A DNA stretch of 64,000 nt from Cunninghamia lanceolata (GCA_027924645.1 BSBN01000140.1:10360501-10424500), one strand, 5' to 3'. Counted from the first letter of the stretch, positions 33,663-45,395 are shown. Notes: a model not told the origin generated them from the sequence alone. Translations and numbers: made by a program.

Positions 33663-36600
33663 ATGTCTGCACTAGAAGACCTAGAAATCAAATTCCAAAG
33701 ATTCCTCCAAAATCTTTATCAAGGATCACAACCCCTAAACCAAGATGCCATTAAAACATTACAATTCTTCCTCCAAAGAGCTCAACCCCATGCAAGCCAA
33801 TCACCTCAACTACAACACTTCATAGCCCAAGTCCAACACCTTTTAGCCACTAGTCAAGCTTGACAAGTACAACAATCCTTAGCCACTTCCTATCAACCTA
33901 ATCCACCTCATGGCCACATGTCATATCCATCCACTTCCTATCAACTTAATCCACCTATCCACCGAGTCAATGCCACATCAACCTATGAATATCCACCTCA
34001 AGCTTATCCAATCCCTCATACCACCATTCCAATGCACTATCAAGCCCATCCACAAGGCAATCAAGTGATATTACAAGAAGCACATCCAAGTCCAAGTGGT
34101 CCCTTGTACATAAATCAAACAAGCCCAAGTTATCCTATGCAAGATCTAATAACCTTTGACAAGGGAGATACCAATCTAGCAAATGCATCTTATGAGTGGC
34201 CTTCATCATCCAATCACATGCCAACACATGAGCCAACTAATCCTATCCCAACACCACCATGTGATCCCATTCCTAGTTCGTTAATTCCTCTACCTTCCAA
34301 ACCATCAAGCCCTCCATTACCTTCATCACCATGTCATTCTAATCATTCACCAAAGGATGCGGTTGAGAGAGTTTTACAAAGGATGCTTGAAGCAAAACTC
34401 ATTGAACTTCCTAAAGTCAAACCATGTGAAGAAAGTCCATATGATGAACATGATTATTGTGCATACCATAGGACCAAAGGCCATAATACAAATCAATGCC
34501 CAATATTTATCTCAATTGTTTACAAGGTGTACCCACCTATAATGGGAAATCATGCCACATCTCCCCCATCTAGTCCAAATCCTAATCCATCCAATCCAAT
34601 TAGCTCTCAACCTACTCCTTGTCCTAATCCTAATCCAACACCATCTACCATTATCATCCATCCATTATATTTCCCATCCACCCATACACTTGCGACGGAT
34701 GTGATCCATTGGCTACTAGATAGGAATAGACTACCCCTATGCCAAACACCAATTCATGAGCCTACCAATGAACTTCCAAAGGTTATGTCTAATCCTATAA
34801 TCTCATCATGTGGTTCACATATCCTTGACCCTCTTCAAGAGCCTTCCATTAACATGCCTAGCCCTTTAAGCCCATCATGTGACTTACAAGCCAACAAGTC
34901 TATTCAAGAGTCTCCAACCACGAGCCTAAGTCAAGAGCCATCATGCCTTCATGTTGATAACTATCAAGAGCCTATCAAGTCCAATCAAGAACCTTCCACT
35001 TCCATCCAAAGTCAAGAGGTATGTCAAGAGCATAATCTTAAACATGTGGAAATATTGAACCTTAATCTTAATCAAGATCAAAGCACCCCTAAGTTCCACC
35101 TATCCATGACCTACTTATGGGTTACCCTCAAGCTATTATCCATCACCATGACCTCATTCATGAGCAAATTTATCCCTTTTATAGCCCACTTAATCCTATT
35201 TTTGCTCATAGTTATGATCAAGGTTCTAGCTAAGATCATGAAAACCATGATGATCCATTTGGCAAAACTTTGTCTATCTCATGATCAAGATGATATCTAT
35301 GATGAAGAACCTATTAAAAAGTACCTTGATCCTCTCCATAATCCCATAACCATCCATGAGCAAGATATCCAAATTGCTCCTAGTCATCCTCCAATTAGCC
35401 CTATCCATAATGAACAAACATCCACTTGTCATAATGAGACATGTGCCTCTCAAGAACACATAAGCATAGAAGATCAAACACATAACTTGTATCAACATGA
35501 ACATAAGCAAGATCCTAATGATCTTCCTTCCACATCCACCATTGATTCCACTTCAAGTCCACCATCATGTCCTAGTGGTCTTACCACCTTCCTCCAAGAA
35601 TGTTCTTCCTTAGGACAACAACAACCTTTGTCCTCCATTTCATCTTCTCCATCTAATAAAGAACTCAAGTCTCATTCCCAAAACACATCTAGTCCCATAG
35701 TCAATCGCATCCTCCAAAACATGAACTACAAAGATAAAGGTCTAGGCCTTTATAAACAAGGTATTTTGGAGCCAAACCATGTCAAGATTCCTTCATACTC
35801 ATATGGCCTTGAATACACACCCCAAGGTAAACAAGGCCAAGATGTTGGTAATCTCTTCATGCATCCTAAACCTATCAGTCTCCATCACATCCCCCATCAT
35901 CTACCCACAACATATGTAGCCATTTCACCTCCATCATCCTATAAATGTCAAAAGCATGTGACCGTACACCTTCCGCCATCTAATTTGCCTCCACTATTAC
36001 CAACTCCAAATATCCCTCCATCCACCTTGCCACCATTGCTTCCAACACCTAACATACCTATCATTCATAAGTATCTTTACATTCCTAATCATGGCCAACA
36101 AAAGCACACATCATTTAAACATGAAGCTTCCAATCATTCCACCAACCCTGCTTCCACCAAACCCATGGGATTCCAAAATAAACATTTGGATTCCTTTACT
36201 TATAAATCCAAAAATCAAACTAAAACTCCTAAGGACCCTAATGCCTTAGGACATCAATGTGAAAAGTCTCTAAATCATCCATCTTCTAAGCAAAGTACAT
36301 TCACAAAGCTATCTAAACCCTTACCTTCAAATGCAAAGCCCAAAAGTAAAATGGTTAGGGTTCCTAAGCAAATAGCTAGCAAGTCAAATGAGGTCTCCTC
36401 ATCCACATCTCAAGAATCCCAACCAAATATATCCATCCAAGAGCCTACTTCCATCCAAAACTTCTATTCCCTTCCAAAATCCCACAAGCAAAACAAAAGC
36501 ACTAAAAATACTAAGTTTATGTGGGTTCCTAAATCACTTCGTCAACCATCCCCTAAGCAAACATCTCCATTGCTTCCTACACCACCATCCAATCAAAAGC

Positions 36601-36746
36601 TTCAATGTTTATCACGGTGTGTGCAACCGTTGGTCATGGTTCCCTTCCATTCCAAAACATTTCCACATAGCTACATCTCCCCATCTTCCATCCATTATCC
36701 TACATATCTCCCCCATGCTAACCTTATGGTCCATGCTTTTGCATAA
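33663..36746 (+). pseudogene. Gag-like polyprotein frame of element B, one nonsense codon
   Basis: A frame of 1,027 codons from ATG 33663 to 36746 with a single in-frame TGA at 33861-33863, where A has CGA. The 942-residue ATG-initiated part starts at 33918. Order of features: Q/L-rich helical N-terminus (EDLEIKFQRFLQNLYQGSQ); P/N/H-rich linker; helical VERVLQRMLEAKLIELPKVKP then the knuckle YCAYHRTKGHNTNQC (about 34457-34502); S/P-rich linker; a hydrophobic 45-residue stretch at about 35099-35244; an acidic patch DQDDIYDEEP; a G-patch-like NMNYKDKGLGLYKQG...YGLEY (about 35716-35820); and a basic K/P-rich tail. It is most likely the element's structural protein. The missing enzymes, rather than the single stop, define it as non-autonomous. 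Confidence 0.82.
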
Positions 36747-36981
36747 GCCTTTCATCCATCTTCATTCCATAAGCCTATATAAATCCACACCATAAGCCAC
36801 TAGCCTACCCTACCATGATTGACATCATAATCCATTATCTACCTAATCCATGTTCCATCCATGCAATCCCTTATCAACATCTATGAGCATAATGACATGG
36901 TCTATGCAATGACATCATCCATCTCTAACGGGACTACCAACATTCATAGTACTAGATACTTGAGTCCCTCCTATCCATTAC

Positions 36982-37155
36982 CATGGTGAAAACCTAGCAA
37001 ATAGGCACCATGTGTAATTGTCATCCCATCTAAAAAAAAAAAAAAATCAAAAAATCAAAAAAGTAAAGAGAAATCCCTTCGTCCAATGGTGAAAACCTGG
37101 TAAACAGGTGCCTTGGATAAGTACCATGATGAAAACCTGGCAAATAGGCGTCATG
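36982..37155 (+). other. Three-hairpin RNA array in element B
   Basis: Hairpins at 36982-37012, 37083-37116 and 37125-37155. First: CATGGTG, AAAA bulge, CCTA, loop GCAAA, TAGG, CACCATG. Second: CCAA-T-GGTG, AAAA, CCTG, loop GTAAA, CAGG, TGCC-TTGG. Third: CATGATG, AAAA, CCTG, loop GCAAA, TAGG, CGTCATG. Compared with A, the first hairpin swaps G-C for A-T in the inner stem on both sides, and the other changes are wobbles. A polyA/T-rich spacer of about 70 bases separates hairpins one and two, as in A. Confidence 0.72.
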
Positions 37156-39628
37156 TGTAGGTTGATCTTCTATGTCACTTACACTTGGGGGCACATTGTC
37201 TCATCCAACCTATCATTTTCCATCTTATCATGTCCTATCTTGCCATATCCTATCCTACCATCATTAGCCATTACATCCATGCCTATCTTATTGAGCCCAT
37301 TTATCCATCCTCCACCTTTTGATTTTGATGACGACATAGGGGCAAAATCTTGAAACATGCTTTGGATATCTCTTGGTATACCTCATACCTTCCTCATCAA
37401 TCCATATTATCATTATCCACCTATCATACACCTTGTCATGTAAAACCTATCATGTCATTCCTTGGTCATGAACTTTGTCCTGCAAAGAATCCTAAGCATT
37501 ACCACCTAGAATGGGGCAAGTTTTTCCTATGCAACATAGCCTTTGGAGATCACATCCTAGCTCCCTTATGATCCATCCACTATGGCATACCCTTATCATG
37601 TGCTTTCAATCTTATAGCTTATCCCTATCTATTTATCATGAGCTTTCCACTATAGCCTACCTATCCGTTTATCACGAGGCATGCATCCATCCCCTATATG
37701 GCCTATCCATTTATCATGAGCCTTCCATCCCATTTGCTATGAGCCCATCATTTTATCCATCCAATCCTTTTATCCATCCCTTGCACCTAGACTTGGTTTT
37801 TTTCCCTTGTCATTGGTATCAAGCACAAAGGCTACCCAAATTGTAAATCCATTGACATCCCAAAACATTTCAAAAAAATACAAAAAAAAATCAAATATGT
37901 CAAAAAAATCCAAAAAAATCAATATCCAACGAACAAGCCAAGCAATAAAACGAATCACGTCATCCAAATCAATCAACTCCATGAACATCCAATCAAATCA
38001 TCATCATCATCAATTCTTCCTATCAATAACATTTATTCATCAATTTCAATCAATCACTTATTCCAATCATATCAATCTAATCAATCTAAGCAATGATCTT
38101 AAATCCAAGTCACATTAATCCATATCAAGCAAGCTAATCAATCAAGGAACATTATCCAATCAAATCAACAGGTTTTGATCCTAATCTTGTCATAAGACCA
38201 ATCAATCATCATCAAACATCATCAATGGGATATAGTGTTCCCACATCCTTGTGCTGATCTAGGGATATAGCTTTCCCCACAATGACAACACTATCATCAA
38301 CAAACAAACAATCAATCATTGGTTTATGACTTGACAAGGGCAATACCTTGTTTGTTTTACATCCTTTGAGCACACTAAGAACACTTGCTTAAGCTTAGAT
38401 TGAATCGACACTCTAATCATCACAGCATCACTATCATCATTCAAAACAATCCAATCATCAAAACAATCAACCCAGCAATAGCAAACATCAAAACCAAAGC
38501 ACATCAAGCTAGCCATCAAAACAAATCCAATAACTTCAGCAAATCAGAAGTAGCTCAATCCACCACATATCATCACATCATCAATATTTCATCAATCTCA
38601 ATCCATTTTTATCATCTCATCAATAAAACACAACATCAGAACTACATCTTATTTCCATCATTAAGTGCCTTGATCCCATGGATATAGGGTATGTAGGCAG
38701 TCTGGAGTACGAAGGAAGTGCCCAGATTCAGGCACAAGCGATTTTCCTCTTTCTTCTCTCATCATTTCTTCTATCATCTATCTTATACATCATCAATAAA
38801 CAACTTCTTCCAATCAATCTATCATAGCACATCAATCCAATCATCACTTCATCTAATCATCTTCAATCATCTTCCAATCATTCCAAGCAATGATCCAAAT
38901 GCAAGTCAATCCTTAAGCCATACCAATCAAGTTAATCAATCAAGCCAAGTTATCCAAATGCAATCCATGGTCTTGATCCTAGCCTTGTTGTCAGCCAAAT
39001 CAATCAATCAACTAGCCAACCAACTCAACAAACAACCTTGTGTTGATCTAGGGATATAGCTTTCCCCACCATGACAACACTCTTAACTATTATCAATCAA
39101 AACAATCAATCATTGGTTTACAGCTTGACAGGGGCAATACCTTGTTTGTTTTTGAATCATTTGTGCATGCTTGCTTTCTTGCTTGTGTGTGTTATCATTT
39201 TATCTTGCATTTGCATCAAATCAATACCGTTCCAGCTAATATTCATATCTTGTATCCAGACAAGGTTGTATTACGCTGGGGCACGAGACACATCGTCACC
39301 CTGGTCCTTATACCTTGGTGCATAATGTCAAGTGCTATATCAAACATCATGGTTGCTCACATTCACTGCAGCATAACACATCATCCTTTTATCTATCTAC
39401 CCCCTTATCTTTCTTTTGTAGCCAAGCCATTTCTTTTCGAGAGCCTATCCATGTTTGTCCAACCCGCCTAACCTCTCGAGGGGGCATCATCATCCTATCT
39501 TTCTATTTTCATCATCATTATCCCATTTCATCCTTACATCATCATCACTATCCTATCCTCTATCCATACCATAGCTTCTTTGAAATGATGTTACTCAACA
39601 TAAAGCTTATCATCTCGAACATCATCTC
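37156..39628 (+). other. Long 3' non-coding region of element B
   Basis: Matches 1110-3699 of A. It contains a C/A-rich sense strand with CATCAT, ATCCATCC and AATCAATC runs. A module occurs twice: about 38255-38360 and 39040-39155 (CTAGGGATATAGCTTTCCCC ... CAATACCTTGTTTG). Several short frames exist on both strands but none is kept between A and B, so I treat the region as untranslated. Confidence 0.7.
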
Positions 39629-39642
39629 AAAGAGGGGCAAAA
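39629..39642 (+). other. Polypurine tract of element B
   Basis: AAAGAGGGGCAAAA immediately before the 3' LTR, identical to A's tract. Confidence 0.88.
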
Positions 39643-40598
39643 TGTAGACACCCAAAATTGTCCCAACTTTGTTCATGTCTTGCAACACCTTGATAAAAAC
39701 ATCACTTAGACATCATGTAGCATTTTATCTTAATCCCACTCTTAATCCCACTAATCCATTAGCCAAATAATCAAATAAATTTTATTTATTTAATTAGAAT
39801 CCCATCTTAATCCCATCCTTATCCTACTTAGCCAATTAATTAAATAAATTTTATTTATTTAATTAGTTTCCACATCATATCCTAATCCCACTATCCAATT
39901 AATTAAATAAATTTTATTTATTTAATTAATAACCAACTCATATCCCAACTAATTCAAATATTTTATTTGAATTAAGTTCTCATTATAAGCTGACTTTCCA
40001 ATTAATTAAATAAATTTTATTTATTTAATTAATTTATCTTATCATTTAGCCGACATGTGTGCCTCTTTCATTTAAAAAGATAAGTGGTACTACATACTTT
40101 ATTTAATATCTTTTATATGTAGTACTTTTTATGTACACAAGCACACATGAGCCCTATTCTCCTTGACACTTGTCAAATGACTACAACTCCCTTGAAGAGT
40201 GGGATAATCGAATCAATCCTAGCCGTCCACATCAATCACTTAGCTTTTTAATCTCAACCATTCATTTGAACTAAGCCTTTCCTATAAATCAAACCCCTCA
40301 CAAGCCATTAGCAGGCATTGAGCTTCAAGTAACATTATTCTGTCAGATTTTCTAAGAGGCATGGAGCTTTAAGTACCCTTATTCTGTTGAAATATCATTA
40401 AAGCCCTTGCATCCTTCATCTATCATTCATTCTAGCATCTTCATCTTAATGTTATGCTGCAGAATCAAGCAACCAACACAACAAATTGATCAATCAAGCT
40501 CATCTTGCATCTTTGAGGTATTGAATTATTTGGGTTTAGGTTATGCATTTCAATTGTTTGATCATTTCCATTTATAAATCCAAATTTTTTGATATACA
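39643..40598 (+). repeat. 3' LTR of element B
   Basis: Same length (956 bp) as the 5' LTR, with about 11 differences by eye, most of them transitions. TATAAAT lies at 40283-40289. It ends GATATACA, followed by the target duplication CAAAT. Confidence 0.93.
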
Positions 40599-41282
40599 CA
40601 AATTATTTCTTGAAACTTGAAACATACATCCTTGTTACTCATATCTACCTTGTTCCTCAAGCCACAAGTGCATATCTTCATCCACAAAAAAGTACAGAGC
40701 ATCTTCCTATCACTCTATGATAATACTTTATCTGTTTCTTTACTATCTTCATTCTTCTATCTCCCAAACACTTTACAATAAGAATTGTGATCTCAAATTT
40801 GAAACACTGATAAAGGAGAGTAATACTTATCTATCTATCATATCCACAATCTCATATCTCCATATGTGGTAGAGTGTGGCACATTCTCTCGAGTCTGCAA
40901 CATCTTTCCTTACATAAACTATACTTAACCAATTCTTCTTCAAGTTTTTACAACTTTATCCATCAGTTGTCAATCATCATGTGTTCATGTTATCATCATG
41001 TAGGAAAAGCCCAATTATATCTATTCATGTTTTTCAAACATAAGAATATTAGGAATGTCAACTTACATATCTTCTTCAGTAGATAAGGTATAACAGTGGA
41101 TGGTGATGATCCATTTTATTTATTTTACAATTCTCTGATTATCATTCTTAGTCTGCTCCCTTGCATTCTTCCACACATATTCATGTCTTACTCAATGCAA
41201 TCTCCTTGTCATGTCAAGTTCCATTAGATTTCATACTGCAACACTTTATACCACTATTGACATCAATGACAACCTATATGCA

Positions 41283-42767
41283 ACAAAATTGTATTCCAAA
41301 AGTAACTATATTTGATCTAACATGATTTAGAAGGATTATGAAAAGTTCTCAAATGGAAAGAAGAGAGTGAGAGACATGATTAACTTCCACAATATTACTC
41401 AATCATGGAACAAGAAAAATAAAATGTAGAATCAAAATAATATCCCCCACCCCAAAATCACAAAATCATGAGCTCCCAAATAATTTATGTTCATAAACCA
41501 CTTTATAATTAGTGTGATTATGGTTTTCCACTTGTCAAATTACTAAAGTGGTCTTGATCTTAGTGTACTACAAATGTCAAATTAGGCCATAGAGTTGAAA
41601 GTAATTTTTGATAGAACGAGTAGATAAAATTACACCTAAAAATGTTGTTATACGAGAATCTATATTTTTTTGAAAATCTAGACACCAAAATCAAAAACTA
41701 TCTACATAAGTATGAAGCTCTCAAAAAAAATATCCAATATGATCTGAAATACAGTCTCTAAAGTTTAGTTTCCAAAACCAAAATGAAAATGGTGAAGGGA
41801 GTAGGTTAAAAGGAAGAAAATGATTAGATTATTCTAAAATTAGAAAGACTATTCCAAGATTCAAATAGAATATTCCTTGATGTTGAAATATGCCAAAATT
41901 GTTGTCAAAATTCAATTAAACTAATGCCATACTATAAAACTACATAATTTTTTAATAAAACTACCTTTACTTGGCACAAAATAGTTTATTAACATATACA
42001 TTACCTCTTAGGGGAGTATTCACCATGTGGTTGTAATGGCTAAATAAGGTGGCATTGCCTATATGCAGCCATTGGCGGAGAGCTATTGTGGCTTCCACCT
42101 AGTGGTTAGGCCAAGTTTCTACCAGTGGTGTAGAAACATAGAAAACTTACGATTAGTCATAGTGGTGGGATGGCCACTATTTCAGATGTACCTTACACGT
42201 TCTATGTTGAAAATTATCCTATATAGCATTAGGCTATTTTTATATCTTCTATGGTACTATCCATATGATTGAAGAGGAAATACTTATGATATATCTATGT
42301 AAAATTCTCTTATTTTGATGGTTTGATAGTTGATCTATCATTTCTTAGGTATTTAGAACACAATGGTAGATCCATATTTAAAATAAAATACTTTAAGTAC
42401 TTTCTAGATTTGGCATCCACCTCCCAATGTCAAATTGTTACAAATTTATCCTCAAATGTCTAAAATAGAGACACTTAAAGGTAAAAATAATTTTCTTGAA
42501 TTCCCTAAACACAATAGTGAGCTAAAGTTTACTCTAGCAATCATCCAAATCAACCTACAATATAAATCCACATATAACAAATGGCCAAAAGTAGTATTTA
42601 TATCATATTTGTATTATTCTCCAAGTCATCATTTGATGTAAGTGAATAGTATAATTTGCTTTTCAAGAGAAACCATGATCTCTAATCATAGATCATCTAA
42701 ACACTATCCATAAGCATTCTCCCACTCTAATATCATGTAAGAGTTAGTACAAAATGCTCTAATACCA
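41283..42767. other. Unassigned sequence, with a Copia-like primer site at its right edge
   Basis: AT-rich with no supported gene. The last bases read CTCTAATACCA on the plus strand; the minus strand TGGTATTAGAGC is a Met-type primer site. The right part may therefore be leader of the Copia element whose 5' LTR follows. The patch 42000-42260 is GC-richer but carries no recognised motif. Confidence 0.45.
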
Positions 42768-43127
42768 TGTAAGATTTGGTTATGGAGATTGTCACCTAGA
42801 TCAAGGGATCTAAAAACAAACATCAAGAGAAGATCAATGTCAAAGAATAATATTAGTATATTCATAGATGCATGTGCAAAAGAAATGTTCAACCATAAGC
42901 TACATGTGGGTATTTATAGGATACCCTACCAAGAAATGTGAATATAAAACCAATGTGGGATACAAGATTTCAAGTCATATGTGTACATAACATCTCCATA
43001 AAATTACAAAGTACAAGTCACATGTGAAACCTACCCAAGTAGATACCTACATATAAAATCTTATCCTATAATAGGTGTAAATTAAATAAACTAAATGCAA
43101 GAAAATACATATGCATAAAAAAATACA
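42768..43127 (-). repeat. Copia-type LTR, same family as 11978-12341
   Basis: TGTAAGATTTGGTTATGGAG to about AAAAATACA. It shares with 11978-12341 the blocks GATGCATGTGCAAAAGA, CATATGTGT.CA.AACATCTCCAT and CACATGTGAAACCTACCCA. A TATA-like CCTATAAATA lies on the minus strand near 42910. The primer site on its left marks it as a 5' LTR of a minus-strand element. The outer right edge is approximate. Confidence 0.65.
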
Positions 43128-43984
43128 ATCATATTAGACATATATCTAGCCTTGATTTATAAACTAGGTCCTGTCTATAGTTACAAGATTATTATCACAA
43201 TTGTGATCTTGATCCATTGAAATACAAAACTAAAATCAAACATTTAATCAATTGGCCCCATATTACATTTTTATCCTATGCTAACCTTTTACAAATATTC
43301 ATTATTGGTGTTATGTTCCTGTATAAAGAGATTTTAAATTTCACGCATTTACACCCAAATAATAATTAATTAAAAAATAGTAATCATTTGCATTTGCACT
43401 CAAATCAAACAAGAAACCTTGCATATCTTGTCACATGCATCCTAGGACATCTGAATCACCTAGTAATAACTGTTAGGAAATGTGTCTCAAATTTAAAATT
43501 ACAAAATGTGTGATTTTTTAGTTATATAAATATAATAACTCAATTTTTAGGCTATAGAGCTGGTTTTTGGCCAAAATATTAATTTTAGGTTATTCATCAC
43601 CATTGGATGTTCCTAGTGCATAGATCTCTTCAAGCTCTTCAATTTTAAAACAAACAGGCCCAACTAGCCTCTTGAATCAAAAGTATGGCCTCTAGAATTC
43701 GAGCCTTCCTTTGGAAAATGTAAAAAAATGTTGAGCATAGAAAAGAGTTGTAAGGGGGAGTTACATGTTTTGATGCATGTTTTGACACATCATAAGACAT
43801 ATTTCAATGGATATAATAAAACCTTATGAATTTGGGCACCACTTTTTGGTGATTTTATCTCATAGTTTTGAAATTATTGTTTGATAGTTTCATGTATTGT
43901 TTCTTGTATATATTAGGTGCTCAAGGTGGAGGTTCTATGTGAGAGCCTTACATATGTTGAGTTACCTTTCATGCTAGATTTGGT
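43128..43984. other. Unassigned AT-rich sequence
   Basis: No coding sequence, repeat pair or RNA gene recognised. Confidence 0.5.
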
Positions 43985-44434
43985 TGTGAAGCCACCCAAT
44001 ATCAAAATGACTGAAGGAAAGCAATAAAGAAACCAAGAGATGAACTTGACTGAATCATTCCTCAACAAATCATTAGCAAAGGGAGAGGTGAGTGTTGTTT
44101 ATATAGAAAAATGAGGGAAAATAAAGCCAAGTGAGTTAATAACTCCTAATAGACCAAAATAGGTGGGAGTTATACCTACTTGGTAAATTCTAAATTACAT
44201 GGTTATACCTACTCAAGTAAAGACAAAAAATGGTTACGAGAGGTGGCAAATAAGTCCAAAAGAGGGTGTGAAGCTCAACTACCCAAAGGTGGGTAAGAGT
44301 GACACATGTAGCTGATGGATTATGCCACATGTCCTCATATTAACCATGTCTTATATAACCTAAGCAAGCTTAATATATGTGTAGGAAAAATAAATATTCC
44401 CTAACATAAGGAAAATAAAAAACCTACACTAACA
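43985..44434 (-). repeat. 3' LTR of element I
   Basis: TGTGAAGCCACCC to CACTAACA; the minus strand opens TGTTAGTGTAGG. The next bases form a polypurine tract on the minus strand (TTAAGGGGGG). A TATA-like CTATATAAAC lies on the minus strand near 44100. No second copy was found, so the left edge is inferred from the TG end only. Confidence 0.5.
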
Positions 44435-45395
44435 CCCCCCTTAAGCATAGCTTAGGTGGGTGAAAAGATTCAAATATGCAAAGATGGGTCTTGGGTACAA
44501 GGAGATGTTAGGTACCCATGTACAAACAAAAATCTCTCACAAATGAAGAAAATGAGAAAATCCTATTGGAGGAAACTCCTCCCCGAAAGACAGAAAATAA
44601 AATAAGTTCCTCCACACAAGAAAGAATTCCATGCAAGGAAAAAGTCTCCTCCAAGATAAAGAGGAGAAGAGAGACTAAGTAGCCTCCTACCAAGTAGTCA
44701 ACAGTGCCAATGGTTGATGCTGGAAACTGGATATAGAAGATGGTCCATGATAGTTGAACAACATTCCTCCCCTTAGGAAGGAACAAAACCAAAGGTGAAT
44801 ATAGAATGTCTTCCCATTCCTGAAAGGAATATGAAGGAATAAAGCTCAAAATATATGAGGTCTCTGAAAACTGATCATGTGTCTCCATGTCAATGCTAAA
44901 ATATGTCATGACCAAATCAAGAGTCTTGGGCCTAACTAATAAAAGTGACAATCCAAAACCAAGTGGAAACTAAAATAGAATAGGATCCAAAGATGAAGAT
45001 ATCTCCTCTAAAGATAAATATGCCTCCTCCAAATGTTGCCCAATGATCACCAAGCCCTAGTCAAACTGTGACAAATACTGATAAGATGAATCAGGTACCT
45101 TGCAAGATTTAGGTACTTCTACAGAAGGTGTCAACATGAACAATGACTGAGTCAAGTAAGACTCATGAATATCTACATGATATGTCATTGTAGAAGCTGG
45201 TGTAGGTAGAGAAAGAACATGAGGATCTGAATGTTCCCTCAAAACATTTCAAGAAGATACAACTCCATCAAAGAAAAGATGAATGCAATCAATAGTGTCT
45301 CCCAAATTTGAAATATGGGACTCTACAAACAAAGATGAAATGTTTGGTAGGAATGTGTCCCAAGAAATTAGATCGGGAAGATCAATATGAACCTC
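44435..45395 (-). other. 3' tail of element I
   Basis: Starts with the polypurine tract (minus strand AAGCTATGCTTAAGGGGGG). The frames 44951-44508 and 45242-45057 resemble decayed equivalents at 12.4-13.2 kb and 18.1-18.5 kb. They include MREHSDP...TQSLFMLTPS and PKGRN. This is a segment shared by related Copia copies. Coding status is doubtful, since no known domain is present. Confidence 0.5.

Larger units (their letters stand above)
30334..40598 (+). mobile_element. Gypsy-type LTR retrotransposon B (non-autonomous, young)
   Basis: A complete 10,265-bp plus-strand element with two 956-bp LTRs (30334-31289, 39643-40598). It has a perfect target duplication CAAAT at 30329-30333 and 40599-40603. 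By eye the LTRs differ at about 11 positions (roughly 99% identity), so it is the youngest insertion measured here. It has a primer site, a repeat-filled leader, one gag-like frame, the three-hairpin array, a long 3' non-coding region and a polypurine tract. It lacks protease, RT, RNase H and integrase. It is the sister of element A. The empty site is preserved in C's other LTR near 19870, which independently confirms the insertion edges. Confidence 0.93.
18630..41282 (-). mobile_element. Copia-type LTR retrotransposon C, interrupted by F and B
   Basis: A minus-strand element with long LTRs: 18630-22479 and 29106-41282. These reduce to about 1,908 and 1,907 bp once the inserts F and B and their target duplications are removed. 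A polypurine tract (22482-22496), an initiator-Met-like primer site (29092-29105) and a gag remnant confirm the orientation. The internal region is only about 6.6 kb and shows no protease, integrase or RT. It has an extra block of decayed frames at 23.8-25.9 kb. The LTRs differ by roughly 14% over the first 250 bases by eye, so C is old. The flanks GATTT and ACAAA do not form a target duplication. Long LTRs with this gag recall the SIRE/Maximus group, but this is tentative. Confidence 0.75.
29106..41282 (-). repeat. 5' LTR of element C, split by element B
   Basis: The LTR occupies 29106-30333 and 40604-41282 (about 1,907 bp). Near the primer side the minus strand has GGTTTTCCCTTCTTGGGTTT, an R/U5-type word. 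B and its target duplication CAAAT account for the gap. Confidence 0.8.

Noticed and set aside
35274..35510. Minus-strand frame opposite gag of B, with a counterpart at 5406-5636
   Set aside because: Conserved only because the sense strand is conserved; it is a shadow frame.
39071..39647. Overlapping plus-strand frames near the 3' end of B
   Set aside because: Three overlapping frames in different phases with no conservation in A and no domain.
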